Assembly: GCA_036653535.1 (NCBI GenBank)
Contig: JAVVTR010000026.1
Span: forward strand, 1 to 26,849
Length of the DNA: 26,849 bases
Direction of reading: 5' to 3'
Source: JAVVTR01 sp036653535
GTDB lineage: Bacteria > Bacteroidota > Bacteroidia > Bacteroidales > P3
A program made the translations under genes and the position numbers. Positions 7,476 through 17,109 of this stretch are shown piece after piece (position 1 is the first letter of the stretch; every line of letters begins with the position of its first letter). A model generated the notes under the pieces. That model had not been told where the DNA came from, did not search any database, and saw only the letters and a list, made by a program, of their open reading frames with translations.

Positions 7476-10400
7476 TTAGTGTTGGATAATAAATTTATTT
7501 ATATCGCATCCATTTTTCCCATAGGTTTTTAAAAGATAAAATCCCTGTGGCAGTGCTTGGGTAGATATAGAAGATCGTTCGTTGTTGGTTTTATAAATAA
7601 CTTTTCCGCTGAAGTCTATAATTTCCGCTTGATCAAAGGTTCCGTCTATATGAAGAATTTGATTAACAGGATTTGGATAGATGGAAATTTTTGTATTTTT
7701 TGTATCGGAGATGGCGTCGTTGTTCGTACCTTTTATGGCAAAGCGAATAGTACTCATTTGTGAGGAGCCGGAGGTATAAATGGTTTTGACCCCTGCTTCG
7801 TGGGTTCCCACCGTAAGATTACTAAGTAAAAATTCTTCCTTATTGGTTTCTCCCATTAAAATATCGTCTAAATAAACTTCGTATTTAGAAATGGACTTCG
7901 CACTACCTGCGTGACGAAGCGCTTTTATGGAAAGTGCTTCTATTGGATTTATTAAAGCGGTTGTTTCCGAAAAGGGATCTTCCACTCCTATATAGATATC
8001 ATCTATCATGGCCATCATTTTATTGTTGGAGGCGTATTTTATACAAACATAACGAGTTTCTTTAGGCATGGTAAAGTTAATAATATCCCAAGCAGGATAT
8101 AAGTCTATTTTTTTGAAAGTAAAATCTTTAAGACTATCACTTTTAAGAGAGGCTCCTAATTCTATGGTTTCTGTTCCATAGGCATATCCAAAACTTTTGG
8201 CAGAAAATACCATATAAAAATTTTTGGTATAAAAGAGTTTAGGACTTATGATGTAGTCGGCATTCGGACCTTTTATGGCGGCTATACCAGCTAAGAAATT
8301 CTGTCCACTATGTGGAATAGCATCTACATTACTTGCTCTAAGACTTGGCGTAGTTGCTGAGGAATTAAATACCATAAAGGCCATTTTCTCTCCCTGATGT
8401 GGATAAGAAACCCCTGCAATACTTTGTGTTTCGGAATTGTCTCCATCTATATATTTCCATCCTATGCTTCCAGGCGAATTAACGGCAAAATCTTCGTGGG
8501 TTTCAAAAGTTTCGTAGCGCATTTTATTAGTATTCCAATGCAATATTTTGTCTTTTGGGTTCGTGGTGTTTTCGAGTAGGAGGTCCTTTGGAGAATCTAT
8601 AATTTCGGTTAAGGTATAAGGGCCAAAACTGTAAAGATTTTTCGTGGGCATTTGAATGTCTTCCTCTATCGAAAGAAAGCCTTCTTTAACAATGCTTAGA
8701 TGATAATTGCCTTTTTGAATACTATCAAAAACGACTTTCCCATCTTTTACCCATTTGGATTGCTCTGTTACCATATTGTTCCCTATATTTCTCAAAGTTA
8801 CTTTTGCACCATTGGCTTCGTTTATTTCATTGGTGGAAGGCTTGCTCTTTACGGTAATAGTAGCTTGGGTAAACATGTCCAGGTAGATGGAATTAGAAAA
8901 ACTGGGGGTGGAAATATTGTTTATTCCTGTGTATATATTTTTAACGGCATATTGGTATATTCCTTGCGGTAAAAGAGAAAAATTGCTATCCGTATAATAG
9001 GGGTAGGATGAGCTTAATTCGCCTAACAAGGTCCAAGAGGTGTCTGCATTTTCCTTATCGCTTAGGAGACGATAAACGTTTTGTTTATTTAATGTTTTTG
9101 CATTGCCGACAGTAGTTCCATTTAAAATGGTGGCGGCACGAATGGCATACACACCGGCTTCAATATTTCCACCACTATTTTCTAACCATTCGCCAGTTTT
9201 TACTTTATATTCATAGTCTAAGGAAGCATGAGAAAACGGACCATTTTGATCTCTTGCAAGATAATTGGTGGATCCATCAGCGTTTTTCCAGCATAACATA
9301 ACGTAGAAATCACCTGAAAAGCAGAGATTATTTATAGGTACGTCCACCCAAGTATCTGCGGGAATTTCTACAGGAACATTATAGAGAATAGGGTTGCGAT
9401 GTTGATCGAAAATATACAAACCAACGCTAACTCCAGCAATAGCATCTGCTTTACGGAAACCATAAATACTTACGTGGGTAATAATTCCAGAATCGGTATT
9501 GGCAAATTTATTTCCTAACATAATATTAACGTTGGGATTATGACAGGTTCCGTTTTCAAAAGTACTATCATCTAAAATTTGATTTTTATGGTATGGGGTA
9601 TGTAAGTTTTCGCAACTTATTTTCACGAAATCCTTTTCCTTATCCTTTTGCGCTATTACTTTGTATGGTGGGAATGGTCTTTCTTCCATTTTTAAGGAGC
9701 CTAATTCCAAGGGACTTTCTTCTAAGTGGAAGCTGGAAGAGAGGTTCTTGTAGAGGGGGTGGTTTATTTCAATAGTGTATGTTGCAGAACCGAAAATAGC
9801 AGGGAAAGTAAAGACACCATTTGCATCGGAGATACTAATGGCTGTATCGTAACCCGATAAATAAATAGTAGCTCCGGCAATAGGTTTCGCATTCAAATCG
9901 GTTACTTTTCCTGTAAGTTTATATTGTTTGCGCTTTTCCATGTTTATATTACGAATAAGTGTTGATCCCTTAGTAATGTAAACGGTGGTGCTTGTATCGA
10001 CATAGCCAAATTTGCTGTAAGTAATTTTATGATTGCCTTGAGGTAAATAAAGGAATGCATAATTCCCGTTGGAGTCGGTTTGTTTTTCTACTTTGTGATC
10101 GTTAACAAATACACGAACATTGGATAGATTTTCTTGTTTGTAAGTGGTTTTACCCGATAAAACACCTCCATTTTTGGTTTGTAAACTAAAAATAGCATCG
10201 GCTAATAGAGGGGTATAGACTTTCTCTTTAGTGCTGTCACCATAGATATAGTACGCCCGATTGGTGTCGGAAATAGTAGAAACATAAAATAAATTTTGAT
10301 TAGAAGAAAGAGTGGAATTCCCTATGTTTTCGGCTGCTATACAAAGGTTATCGCCATTATAAAGAAAAGCTTTATTTAGGTTTAGGGTGATGGTGTTATT

Positions 10401-12914
10401 CCCTTTTGTAAAATCCGTTTCTTGGTCGTAGACTAAAGTAAGAGAATTTTTATCTATTTTTTCTAAGTTAGACAAGGTGGTATTGCCCATGTAAATGCGG
10501 ATATGTTTTTTTTCGGTATTTTTAAAGGAATTCAGAAAAGCCAATTTTTCTATCATGCCCGGTTTTTGCAATTCTTGTTTGGTATAAAGGTTTTGTGTGT
10601 AACTATATTTTTGAGAAAAGGCGAAAGGCATAAAAGGGCTTTGTTTTTCTTCTTCGCCTATTTTTATAGTATTTAAATCTCCTGCAGCTTGAATTTTTAC
10701 CAATAATTTAGAGGAGGTATCATTGGACGGATACTCGTCTTGTTTGGTACTTACTAGACAACGGATGCTAATATTTTCGGCTTTGGAGGGCGTCCAGTAA
10801 ATAGAAAATTTCTTGGAAGTATTGGCTTGTAAGCTATCGGTGATGTTAGTTTCGGATAAAATTTTATTATTGGGATCTAAGAGTTGTAATTTGAAATTCT
10901 TTTGGGTGATTGCTCCTCTGTTTTCTATTTCCACCAAAAAAGAGCATTCTTCTTGAGCATTAGGTATCGTATTTCCGCTAATTTTTAGAGCCGCTAAATC
11001 ATTGCCCGGTATTTCGTCTAATGCCACTTGGTAAATAGAGGTGGTGTAGCCGTGTTTGCCGTAAACTTGGTAGCCAATATAAGAAGTTTCATCTGTTTGT
11101 TGACCAGCAAATATTACTTTTTTTGTAAGGAATTCGGTGTATTGGGTGATAGTATTTGGATAATCGGCAAGATAGCTTAGTTTATCTGCTTTTGGTTGAG
11201 TGCCTTTTACTACACGTAAATTAGTTGGGTTTGTAGGTCCGTAACCTGAAAAGGTAAAGGTCAGCTGATAGTATTTTCCGTCCTGGAAATGGAAAGGAGG
11301 CATAAATAAATAATCATTAGCAGTATCCATGTTAAAATAGGAAACCTTAGAAATAGTATCAAAAACATTACTTACTCTTTTCCATAATTTCGTATCTTTA
11401 TCTTCGTCTACGATGGTGAATTTATTGAATATAGAAGGTTCGTAAAAAGCATAGTGAAAAGGAACTTGCATAGAAGGGCCGATGGCTATAGGATAGGAAA
11501 ACGATTCCAAACCTCGACCTTGTGCATTGATGGCAGTGATTTTATACCAATAATTTTGTAGTATTTGTATATTTTGATCGGTAAAAGAAGTAGTAGAAAC
11601 CGTGTTTAAAAGAAGAGAATCGGGAAAACGCATTAATTCATAAGTTACATTGGTGGTGTCAAACCAGCCATGATTTAATCCTATACTTGGTTTTTCCCAA
11701 GTAATTATTGCATTTCCTTCTTTAGTTTCTACGCAAATATTTTCCACATGCCCTGGAGCATCTTTGCCTACAAAAATCCGTAAAGTAGAAACTAAACCAT
11801 CTCCTTTGTCGTTAAAGGCTCTTACCCGGTAGGTGTGCATACCGGGAGTAACAGAAGGGTCCGCCCAATGCATTGCGGCTCCGAGCTCTGAAGAGGGAAT
11901 AGTTTGTATCAATACTCTATCTCTATAAATTTTTATACCGCTTAGAGAAAGAAGATTTTTTTCGCGAGAGTCTATAGTAGGATTTTTCCATAGAATATCT
12001 ACTTGGTTGAGATTTTGTGAAGCTACTCTAATATCTAAATGGCTTACTTTTCCTGGAGCACCTAAGGCTGTTTGATTGAAAGGAATATATAGACCTCCGA
12101 TTTGGGACCTATTGGCGAATGGGGTAAGGTTGGAGGGTTTAGCAGTGTTGGTATCTATAGAAGTCCAAAAGAAAACTGGATGAGATTCGGCATTGAAATA
12201 CACCCCACTCCAATATAATTTTTCGTGCTCATGGTCAAATTCCATACTGTGGTAGCTAATAGGACTTATTCCCGTATTGCCCACCGCTGAAAGACTTCCT
12301 GTTTGTTTATTCACCTTGTATAAAGCGCCATCTCCTCCTAAAGAAAATAGACTTCCATTAAGGGTGCAGGCCAAGGTTTTCATTTGTAGTCGTAAAGAGG
12401 CTATCTCGGTGATTTTTCCAGTAGGCAGATCTATGGTAACTAAGGCAGAACCATTTGATTTTTGTTGTAAGGCATACATGGTGTTCGAAGAATAATCGTA
12501 GCTTAAATCGATTAGTTTAGGTACAGCATTGGAATAGCTACAAATTTGTTGTGTTTCTCCTGTTTCAATATCTATGGTTCCGAACGAATGAGAAACTTCG
12601 AGATCGCCTACTTGCTGTATGTGAAAAACATAGTATATGTCTTCTGCATAGGCACCCACTCCAAGGAGGTCGTTGGTATTGGGCCAAGAGAGAGTAACCT
12701 TAGAGGGATCATTGATAGGAAACTCTGCTATTCCCATTTTTTGATAGACTACGTCAAATTCTAAGTAGCCATACACATTTGGAACTTTTTCTTGGACTGA
12801 ATTGGAATAATAATCTCTTTGCTTGCTTAATTTGGCATCTGGTTGAGCTATGCAAAAACTCAAACTCAATAGAAAAAGGCAAAGAAAATGTATTTTTTTA
12901 TATATACTTTTCAT
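7476..12914 (-). CDS. Giant adhesin-like secreted protein, T9SS cargo
   Basis: An 1812-residue protein. The signal peptide is residues 1-23 (hydrophobic core FLCLFLLSLSF, end CIAQ). Residues about 40-280 look like a beta-propeller-type region. Two fibronectin type III-like domains follow (about 285-480), then a beta sandwich (about 485-635), a CARDB-like domain (about 637-745), and two carboxypeptidase-regulatory-like domains (about 916-1080; LSGKTTY and LTGKVTD starts, DSNGNY and DANGVF turns). A third such fold is at about 1355-1450. A cleaved-adhesin/choice-of-anchor-J domain spans about 1466-1653 (WKYIDGDN, YPHQGEKMAF, IDDIYIG). The C-terminus (about 1737-1812) is a clear type A T9SS sorting domain with YPNPVNQILHI and LPQGFYLL. 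No protease catalytic domain was seen. The domain mix resembles haemagglutinin/adhesin regions of Porphyromonas surface proteins, so adhesion is an inference from fold only. It is transcribed divergently from pstS. Confidence 0.88.
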   Translation of the reverse strand: MKSIYKKIHFLCLFLLSLSFCIAQPDAKLSKQRDYYSNSVQEKVPNVYGYLEFDVVYQKMGIAEFPINDPSKVTLSWPNTNDLLGVGAYAEDIYYVFHIQQVGDLEVSHSFGTIDIETGETQQICSYSNAVPKLIDLSYDYSSNTMYALQQKSNGSALVTIDLPTGKITEIASLRLQMKTLACTLNGSLFSLGGDGALYKVNKQTGSLSAVGNTGISPISYHSMEFDHEHEKLYWSGVYFNAESHPVFFWTSIDTNTAKPSNLTPFANRSQIGGLYIPFNQTALGAPGKVSHLDIRVASQNLNQVDILWKNPTIDSREKNLLSLSGIKIYRDRVLIQTIPSSELGAAMHWADPSVTPGMHTYRVRAFNDKGDGLVSTLRIFVGKDAPGHVENICVETKEGNAIITWEKPSIGLNHGWFDTTNVTYELMRFPDSLLLNTVSTTSFTDQNIQILQNYWYKITAINAQGRGLESFSYPIAIGPSMQVPFHYAFYEPSIFNKFTIVDEDKDTKLWKRVSNVFDTISKVSYFNMDTANDYLFMPPFHFQDGKYYQLTFTFSGYGPTNPTNLRVVKGTQPKADKLSYLADYPNTITQYTEFLTKKVIFAGQQTDETSYIGYQVYGKHGYTTSIYQVALDEIPGNDLAALKISGNTIPNAQEECSFLVEIENRGAITQKNFKLQLLDPNNKILSETNITDSLQANTSKKFSIYWTPSKAENISIRCLVSTKQDEYPSNDTSSKLLVKIQAAGDLNTIKIGEEEKQSPFMPFAFSQKYSYTQNLYTKQELQKPGMIEKLAFLNSFKNTEKKHIRIYMGNTTLSNLEKIDKNSLTLVYDQETDFTKGNNTITLNLNKAFLYNGDNLCIAAENIGNSTLSSNQNLFYVSTISDTNRAYYIYGDSTKEKVYTPLLADAIFSLQTKNGGVLSGKTTYKQENLSNVRVFVNDHKVEKQTDSNGNYAFLYLPQGNHKITYSKFGYVDTSTTVYITKGSTLIRNINMEKRKQYKLTGKVTDLNAKPIAGATIYLSGYDTAISISDANGVFTFPAIFGSATYTIEINHPLYKNLSSSFHLEESPLELGSLKMEERPFPPYKVIAQKDKEKDFVKISCENLHTPYHKNQILDDSTFENGTCHNPNVNIMLGNKFANTDSGIITHVSIYGFRKADAIAGVSVGLYIFDQHRNPILYNVPVEIPADTWVDVPINNLCFSGDFYVMLCWKNADGSTNYLARDQNGPFSHASLDYEYKVKTGEWLENSGGNIEAGVYAIRAATILNGTTVGNAKTLNKQNVYRLLSDKENADTSWTLLGELSSSYPYYTDSNFSLLPQGIYQYAVKNIYTGINNISTPSFSNSIYLDMFTQATITVKSKPSTNEINEANGAKVTLRNIGNNMVTEQSKWVKDGKVVFDSIQKGNYHLSIVKEGFLSIEEDIQMPTKNLYSFGPYTLTEIIDSPKDLLLENTTNPKDKILHWNTNKMRYETFETHEDFAVNSPGSIGWKYIDGDNSETQSIAGVSYPHQGEKMAFMVFNSSATTPSLRASNVDAIPHSGQNFLAGIAAIKGPNADYIISPKLFYTKNFYMVFSAKSFGYAYGTETIELGASLKSDSLKDFTFKKIDLYPAWDIINFTMPKETRYVCIKYASNNKMMAMIDDIYIGVEDPFSETTALINPIEALSIKALRHAGSAKSISKYEVYLDDILMGETNKEEFLLSNLTVGTHEAGVKTIYTSGSSQMSTIRFAIKGTNNDAISDTKNTKISIYPNPVNQILHIDGTFDQAEIIDFSGKVIYKTNNERSSISTQALPQGFYLLKTYGKNGCDINKFIIQH

Positions 12915-13166
12915 ATTGGAATATTTTATATTTGAGCTAAAGTAATAGAATTATAAGAAAATGAGATAAGAAATAGGCACTAAAAAAGTATTCATATAGC
13001 AAAGTAGTAGTACTTAAGTTCTACTTATTCTACTTAATATATTTGTCTTTAATGATATATGTGTATAAATAAATAGGAGTGTTTTGCTTTATACGTAGTA
13101 GAATACTGCTTATAAAACATGTTTTCGTCTTTTCTAGGGACGTTTTTGAACGTTTAGGGAACAATT

Positions 13167-13210
13167 ATAGAGCAAAGATAGAGCAAGGATAGAGAAAGTA
13201 TGGATAAAGG
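13167..13210 (+). repeat. Four tandem 11-bp units upstream of pstS
   Basis: Units ATAGAGCAAAG, ATAGAGCAAGG, ATAGAGAAAGT and ATGGATAAAGG follow each other without gaps. The first two differ at one base; the last is the most diverged. A period of 11 bp is about one helical turn and equals the repeat spacing of PhoB/PhoP binding sites, so this may be an upstream regulator-binding array. Confidence 0.7.
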
Positions 13211-13242
13211 ACCTTTCCGTCCAAGAGGCTTTCATATAAAAC

Positions 13243-13298
13243 TTAACAATATTGCAATAATTTTGTAATAATAGAGAAACTTTTTCGTAATAGTTTTG
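13243..13298 (+). promoter_or_regulatory. Candidate Pho box and promoter of pstS
   Basis: The -7 element TAGTTTTG (13291-13298) matches TAnnTTTG, but no TTTG lies at the -33 position. In its place are three 11-bp-spaced units: TTAACAA (13243), GCAATAA (13254) and GTAATAA (13265). This fits an activator-dependent promoter in which a Pho box replaces the -33 element, as in PhoB regulation elsewhere. TTAACA also resembles the Bacillus PhoP half-site. Assignment to PhoB here is inference. Confidence 0.55.
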
Positions 13299-13321
13299 CC
13301 GCAAATTAAAATATAATAAGA

Positions 13322-14383
13322 ATGAAATCTTTTTTGAAAGTTTTATTTAGTTTTGCTATGGTGGCTACGTGTTTCTCGTGGGAGTCTTGTTCTGATCATT
13401 CCGAAAAAAAAGCATCCGCCTCCTTAGTAGGGGCAGGAGCTACTTTCCCTCTGCCTTACTATAATTTGGCTTTTTCAACGTATCAAAAAGACAGTGGTGT
13501 AAAAGTCAATTATGGAGGAATAGGTAGTGGCGGTGGAATACGTAGTCTACAAGATCAATTAGTGGATTTTGGAGGAAGTGATGCTTTCCTCAGCGACGAG
13601 GAGCTAAAGCAAATGCCCTCCACCGTATTGCATATTCCATCTTGCTTGGGTGCCGTAGTGTTGGCCTATAATTTACCGGGAGTATCCAAATTAAATCTTA
13701 CCCCTCTCCTTTTACAAGATATTTATCTTGGGAGAATTACTAAATGGTCAGATACTGCTTTGCAGGCTATAAATCCAGGAGTTAACTTGCCTAATATAAC
13801 GATTCATCCCATATATCGTTCCGACGGAAGTGGTACTACTTATGTATTTAGTTATTATTTGGCACAGATTAACTCCGATTGGGCCCATAGTATAGGGGTT
13901 GGAAAATCTTTGTCATGGCCAATCGGTATGGCTGCCAAAGGGAATCCTGGTGTTGCAGGAATGATTAATCAAACAGAAGGAGCTTTGGGGTATATAGGTT
14001 CGGAGTATGCCTTTGCTTCCAAAATACCGGTAGCTTATATACAAAATGCTTCCGGAAAGTTTATTTTACCTACGAATAACAGTATTTCTGCTGCTGCACA
14101 AGGGGATATTCCTTCCGATACTCGTTTAATGATTACCAATTCCGAGGTAGAAAATGCCTATCCAATTAGTTGTTTAACATGGATACTAATTTATCAAGAA
14201 CAAGCCTATAGAGATCGTTCTCTTTCTCAGGCAAAAGCCTTGCAGAATTTTTTGCTTTGGATGATAGGAAACCAAGCACAAAATTTGGCTACGAAAGTGC
14301 ATTATGCTCCCTTGTCTTCTTCTTTGCATCATAGGGCACAGGAGAGAATACAAAGTATGACTTATAATGGCAAAAGCTTGTAA
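13322..14383 (+). CDS. pstS: Phosphate ABC transporter, substrate-binding lipoprotein PstS
   Basis: A 353-residue protein that binds inorganic phosphate and delivers it to PstCA. The signal peptide ends at Cys23 (FSWESC), a likely lipoprotein site, so it should be anchored to a membrane. PstS family motifs are present: GAGATFPLPYY, GIGSGGGIRSLQD, DFGGSDAFLS, YRSDGSGTTYVF and the GALGYIG stretch. These include the serine, aspartate and arginine segments that contact phosphate in the family. Length is normal. It is the first gene of the pst-phoU-phoBR cluster and has the strongest candidate Pho box. Confidence 0.95.
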   Translation: MKSFLKVLFSFAMVATCFSWESCSDHSEKKASASLVGAGATFPLPYYNLAFSTYQKDSGVKVNYGGIGSGGGIRSLQDQLVDFGGSDAFLSDEELKQMPSTVLHIPSCLGAVVLAYNLPGVSKLNLTPLLLQDIYLGRITKWSDTALQAINPGVNLPNITIHPIYRSDGSGTTYVFSYYLAQINSDWAHSIGVGKSLSWPIGMAAKGNPGVAGMINQTEGALGYIGSEYAFASKIPVAYIQNASGKFILPTNNSISAAAQGDIPSDTRLMITNSEVENAYPISCLTWILIYQEQAYRDRSLSQAKALQNFLLWMIGNQAQNLATKVHYAPLSSSLHHRAQERIQSMTYNGKSL

Positions 14384-14450
14384 GGATAGGGCCGTTTTTC
14401 TTTTACGAAATCTTTTACAAAATTCTAAAAGCTATTTAAGTTAGTTACAA

Positions 14451-15302
14451 ATGAAAGATAAAATTTTTAAAATTCTATTGTATATTGCCTCTTTAACAGT
14501 ACTTTTTTTGTGTGCTGCTATGGTATATTCATTGGTCTCCGGTGCATGGATAGCTTTCGAAAAGTTTGGCTTTTTTAGATTTATATTTTCTTGTGAATGG
14601 AATCCTAATCCTAAGCAAGAAAACTATGGCGCTTTTCCTTTTATAGTGGGAACCTTGATGACTTCTTTTTTGGCCTTGTTATTCTGTTTGCCACTTTCCT
14701 TATCGGTGGCTCTTTTTACGGGAGAGTATTTTAAAAAGTCACGTTTATCTTCTTATGTTAGTTCTTTAGTGGATTTATTGGCTGGAATACCCTCTATTGT
14801 GTATGGATTGTGGGGATTTTATTTCCTTCGTCCGCTTATGATAGATTGGGGCTTATCGGACCATGGTTTAGGTGTGCTTACCTCTTCTATTATTTTATCG
14901 TTAATGATTATTCCTTATGCCTCTTCCCTTAGTTCGGAATTTATAGGCATGGTGCCTAATGAATGGAAAGAAGGAGCTTATAGTCTTGGAGCTACTCGTT
15001 TAGATGTAATTCGTACTATTGTTTTTCCGGTGGCTGGATCTGGTATATTTGCCAGTTATGTTTTAGCCTTGGGACGGGCTTTGGGAGAAACGATGGCGGT
15101 AACCATGTTAATAGGAAATACGATTCAAATTCCTACGTCTATAATGGATACTGGAAATAGTATGGCCAGTGTTATTGCCAATCAATTTTCAGAAGCTTCC
15201 GGCTTAAAATTAAGTTCATTAATAGCCATAGGCCTTTTACTGTTTTTAATTACGGCTATCATTAATTTTTTAGGGAAATATATTATGAAACGGGCCTTTT
15301 AA
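14451..15302 (+). CDS. pstC: Phosphate ABC transporter permease PstC
   Basis: A 283-residue inner-membrane protein with about six hydrophobic helices. It forms the phosphate channel with PstA. The binding-protein-dependent transport signature is clear: EGAYSLGATRLDVIRTIVFP followed by ALGRALGETMAVTML. It is slightly shorter than E. coli PstC but has the complete core. It starts 67 bp after pstS and precedes pstA by 58 bp, in the same direction. Confidence 0.93.
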   Translation: MKDKIFKILLYIASLTVLFLCAAMVYSLVSGAWIAFEKFGFFRFIFSCEWNPNPKQENYGAFPFIVGTLMTSFLALLFCLPLSLSVALFTGEYFKKSRLSSYVSSLVDLLAGIPSIVYGLWGFYFLRPLMIDWGLSDHGLGVLTSSIILSLMIIPYASSLSSEFIGMVPNEWKEGAYSLGATRLDVIRTIVFPVAGSGIFASYVLALGRALGETMAVTMLIGNTIQIPTSIMDTGNSMASVIANQFSEASGLKLSSLIAIGLLLFLITAIINFLGKYIMKRAF

Positions 15303-15360
15303 AAAAAGGAAAGCAATAAGGAGCAAGGAATAATCCATAAAATAGAATAAAATAAAATAT

Positions 15361-16248
15361 ATGTATTTCCGTATATTACAAATTGAAAAAGGAGGTAAAA
15401 GAACTCGGATAATAAAAGATAAACTTTTTTTTATTGGAGTTTGTGTGTTTTCTTTTTTTACCACTATTCCTTTGCTGCTAATTCTTTGGGAACTGTTGAA
15501 AAAAGGATATAAACAGTTGAATTGGCATTTCTTTGTAGAATCCTCTCCCAGTTCTTTAGATGCTATGTTGGCTTTGCAATCTGGAGAACCTATACCGGGA
15601 GGTATAGCCAATGGTATTATTGGGTCTTTATGTATGGTAATCTTAGCTACTGTAATTTCGGTTCCTATAGGCATTTTTACAGGTATTTATTTATCGGAAC
15701 ATCCTAAGTCTAAGTTTTCCGGGTTAATTAGAGCGGTTGCGGAATTAATACAAGGAACGCCATCCATAGTGGTAGGCTTAATTATTTATGCCTGGGTAGT
15801 AAAGCCCCTTGGGGGATATTCGGGATTTGCAGGAGGGGTGGCTTTATCTATACTAATGTTGCCATTAATTATTCGTTCTACGGAAGAAACGCTTCGAATG
15901 CTACCTGTTAGCTTAAAAGAAGCTGGTTTGGCTTTGGGTTCCTCCTATACTAATGTGATTTTAAAAGTACTTTTACCTTCTGCTTTTGGCGGGCTTTTTA
16001 CGGGAATATTGCTTTCTGTATCTCGAGTACTAGGAGAGACGGCACCCTTAATGCTCACGGCTTTAGGAGCTATGGCCATAGAAATTAATATTATGCGGCC
16101 GATGTCGGCTATACCTCTACAAATATGGGAATTTTACAATGATCCCAATTTGTCGAATTTAATTTGGACCGCTTCTCTTTTTCTACTTTTATTCATCTTT
16201 TTTCTTAATTTAACAGCGAAACAAATTGCAAAAAAATGGAAAATATAA
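15361..16248 (+). CDS. pstA: Phosphate ABC transporter permease PstA
   Basis: A 295-residue membrane permease, partner of PstC. Hydrophobic helices begin at about residue 22. The conserved permease loop reads LKEAGLALGSSYTNVILKVL, followed by SRVLGETAPLMLTALG, the PstA version of the GETAP motif. The motif AELIQGTPSIVVGLIIY is also typical. The last 13 bases overlap the start of pstB, indicating translational coupling. Confidence 0.94.
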   Translation: MYFRILQIEKGGKRTRIIKDKLFFIGVCVFSFFTTIPLLLILWELLKKGYKQLNWHFFVESSPSSLDAMLALQSGEPIPGGIANGIIGSLCMVILATVISVPIGIFTGIYLSEHPKSKFSGLIRAVAELIQGTPSIVVGLIIYAWVVKPLGGYSGFAGGVALSILMLPLIIRSTEETLRMLPVSLKEAGLALGSSYTNVILKVLLPSAFGGLFTGILLSVSRVLGETAPLMLTALGAMAIEINIMRPMSAIPLQIWEFYNDPNLSNLIWTASLFLLLFIFFLNLTAKQIAKKWKI

Positions 16249-17006
16249 ATAGACCTATATTGGAGTTAAAAGAGGTTAGTGTTTCTTATCATGTAGGTAC
16301 GTATGCTGTAAAGAAAGTGAGTGCCTCTATTCAAAACAAAACTATTACGGCCATTATGGGGCCTTCTGGTTGTGGGAAAAGTACCTTGCTTAGGACAGTG
16401 AATAGAATGCACGAACTTTATCCAGAAATTCGTACCACAGGATCTATTTTATTGGATGGGCAAGAACTTATGAATTTAAGCGCTATGGAGGTAAGACGAC
16501 AGGCAGGCATGGTCTTTCAGCGTCCCAATCCTTTTCCAACTTTAAGTATATTCGAAAATGTATTGGCAGGCTATAAATTAAATGGTATAAAATTATCGAA
16601 GAATGCAAAAGAAGAGATGGTAGAGAAATCTTTGAAAGATGTGGGATTGTGGGAGGAAGTGAAGGATAGTTTAACCAAAAGAGGAAGCTTTTTGTCGGGT
16701 GGACAGCAACAGCGTCTTTGTATTGCTCGGGCCTTGGCCTTGAAACCAAAAATTCTTTTAATGGATGAACCTACTTCTGCTTTGGATCCTATAGCAACTC
16801 ATAAAATAGAAGAATTATTAATGGAATTGAAAAAAGAATTTACCATCTTAATAGTGACACATAATATGTCGCAAGCTGCTAGAATTTCCGATTATGCCAT
16901 GTTTATGTATTTGGGAGAGTTGGTGGAATATCAAGATACACAAACCATATTTACCAACCCCTTAGATAAACGCACCGAAGCCTATTTGTCCGGACAATTT
17001 GGATAG
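16236..17006 (+). CDS. pstB: Phosphate ABC transporter ATP-binding protein PstB
   Basis: A 256-residue cytoplasmic ATPase that powers phosphate import through PstCA. All ABC motifs are intact: Walker A GPSGCGKST, Q-loop MVFQRPNPFP (typical of PstB), signature LSGGQQQRLCIARAL, Walker B ILLMDEPTSALDP and switch histidine in IVTHN. Length matches the family. The start lies inside the end of pstA. Confidence 0.97.
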   Translation: MENINRPILELKEVSVSYHVGTYAVKKVSASIQNKTITAIMGPSGCGKSTLLRTVNRMHELYPEIRTTGSILLDGQELMNLSAMEVRRQAGMVFQRPNPFPTLSIFENVLAGYKLNGIKLSKNAKEEMVEKSLKDVGLWEEVKDSLTKRGSFLSGGQQQRLCIARALALKPKILLMDEPTSALDPIATHKIEELLMELKKEFTILIVTHNMSQAARISDYAMFMYLGELVEYQDTQTIFTNPLDKRTEAYLSGQFG

Positions 17007-17092
17007 AAATGCGTTTTAGAAATAAGCAACTTACCCTATAATACGCCCCTAATTTATTACATCAACAACTTTATATTTTACCTTTTATACTT

Positions 17093-17103
17093 TTAACAAT
17101 ATA
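17093..17103 (+). promoter_or_regulatory. Possible PhoB half-site before phoU
   Basis: TTAACAATATA lies six bases upstream of the phoU start and matches the TTWACAATA motif found before pstS and phoR. Only one convincing copy is present, and in so AT-rich a region chance is possible. The 103-bp pstB-phoU gap otherwise shows no clear promoter. Confidence 0.25.
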
Positions 17104-17109
17104 TTAAAA

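Larger units (their letters stand above)
12915..13321. other. Divergent control region between adhesin gene and pstS
   Basis: This 407-bp AT-rich region has no convincing ORF. It contains a tandem 9-bp repeat TTCTACTTA (13019-13036), paired ACGTTT elements 10 bp apart near 13139-13156, a four-unit 11-bp array, and a candidate Pho box with a -7 element (the last two listed separately). For the minus-strand gene only an imperfect -7-like TACTTTAG was found. Confidence 0.6.

Noticed and set aside
15270..15674. 134-codon minus-strand frame over the pstC-pstA junction
   Set aside because: It overlaps two clear permease genes and has no family features.
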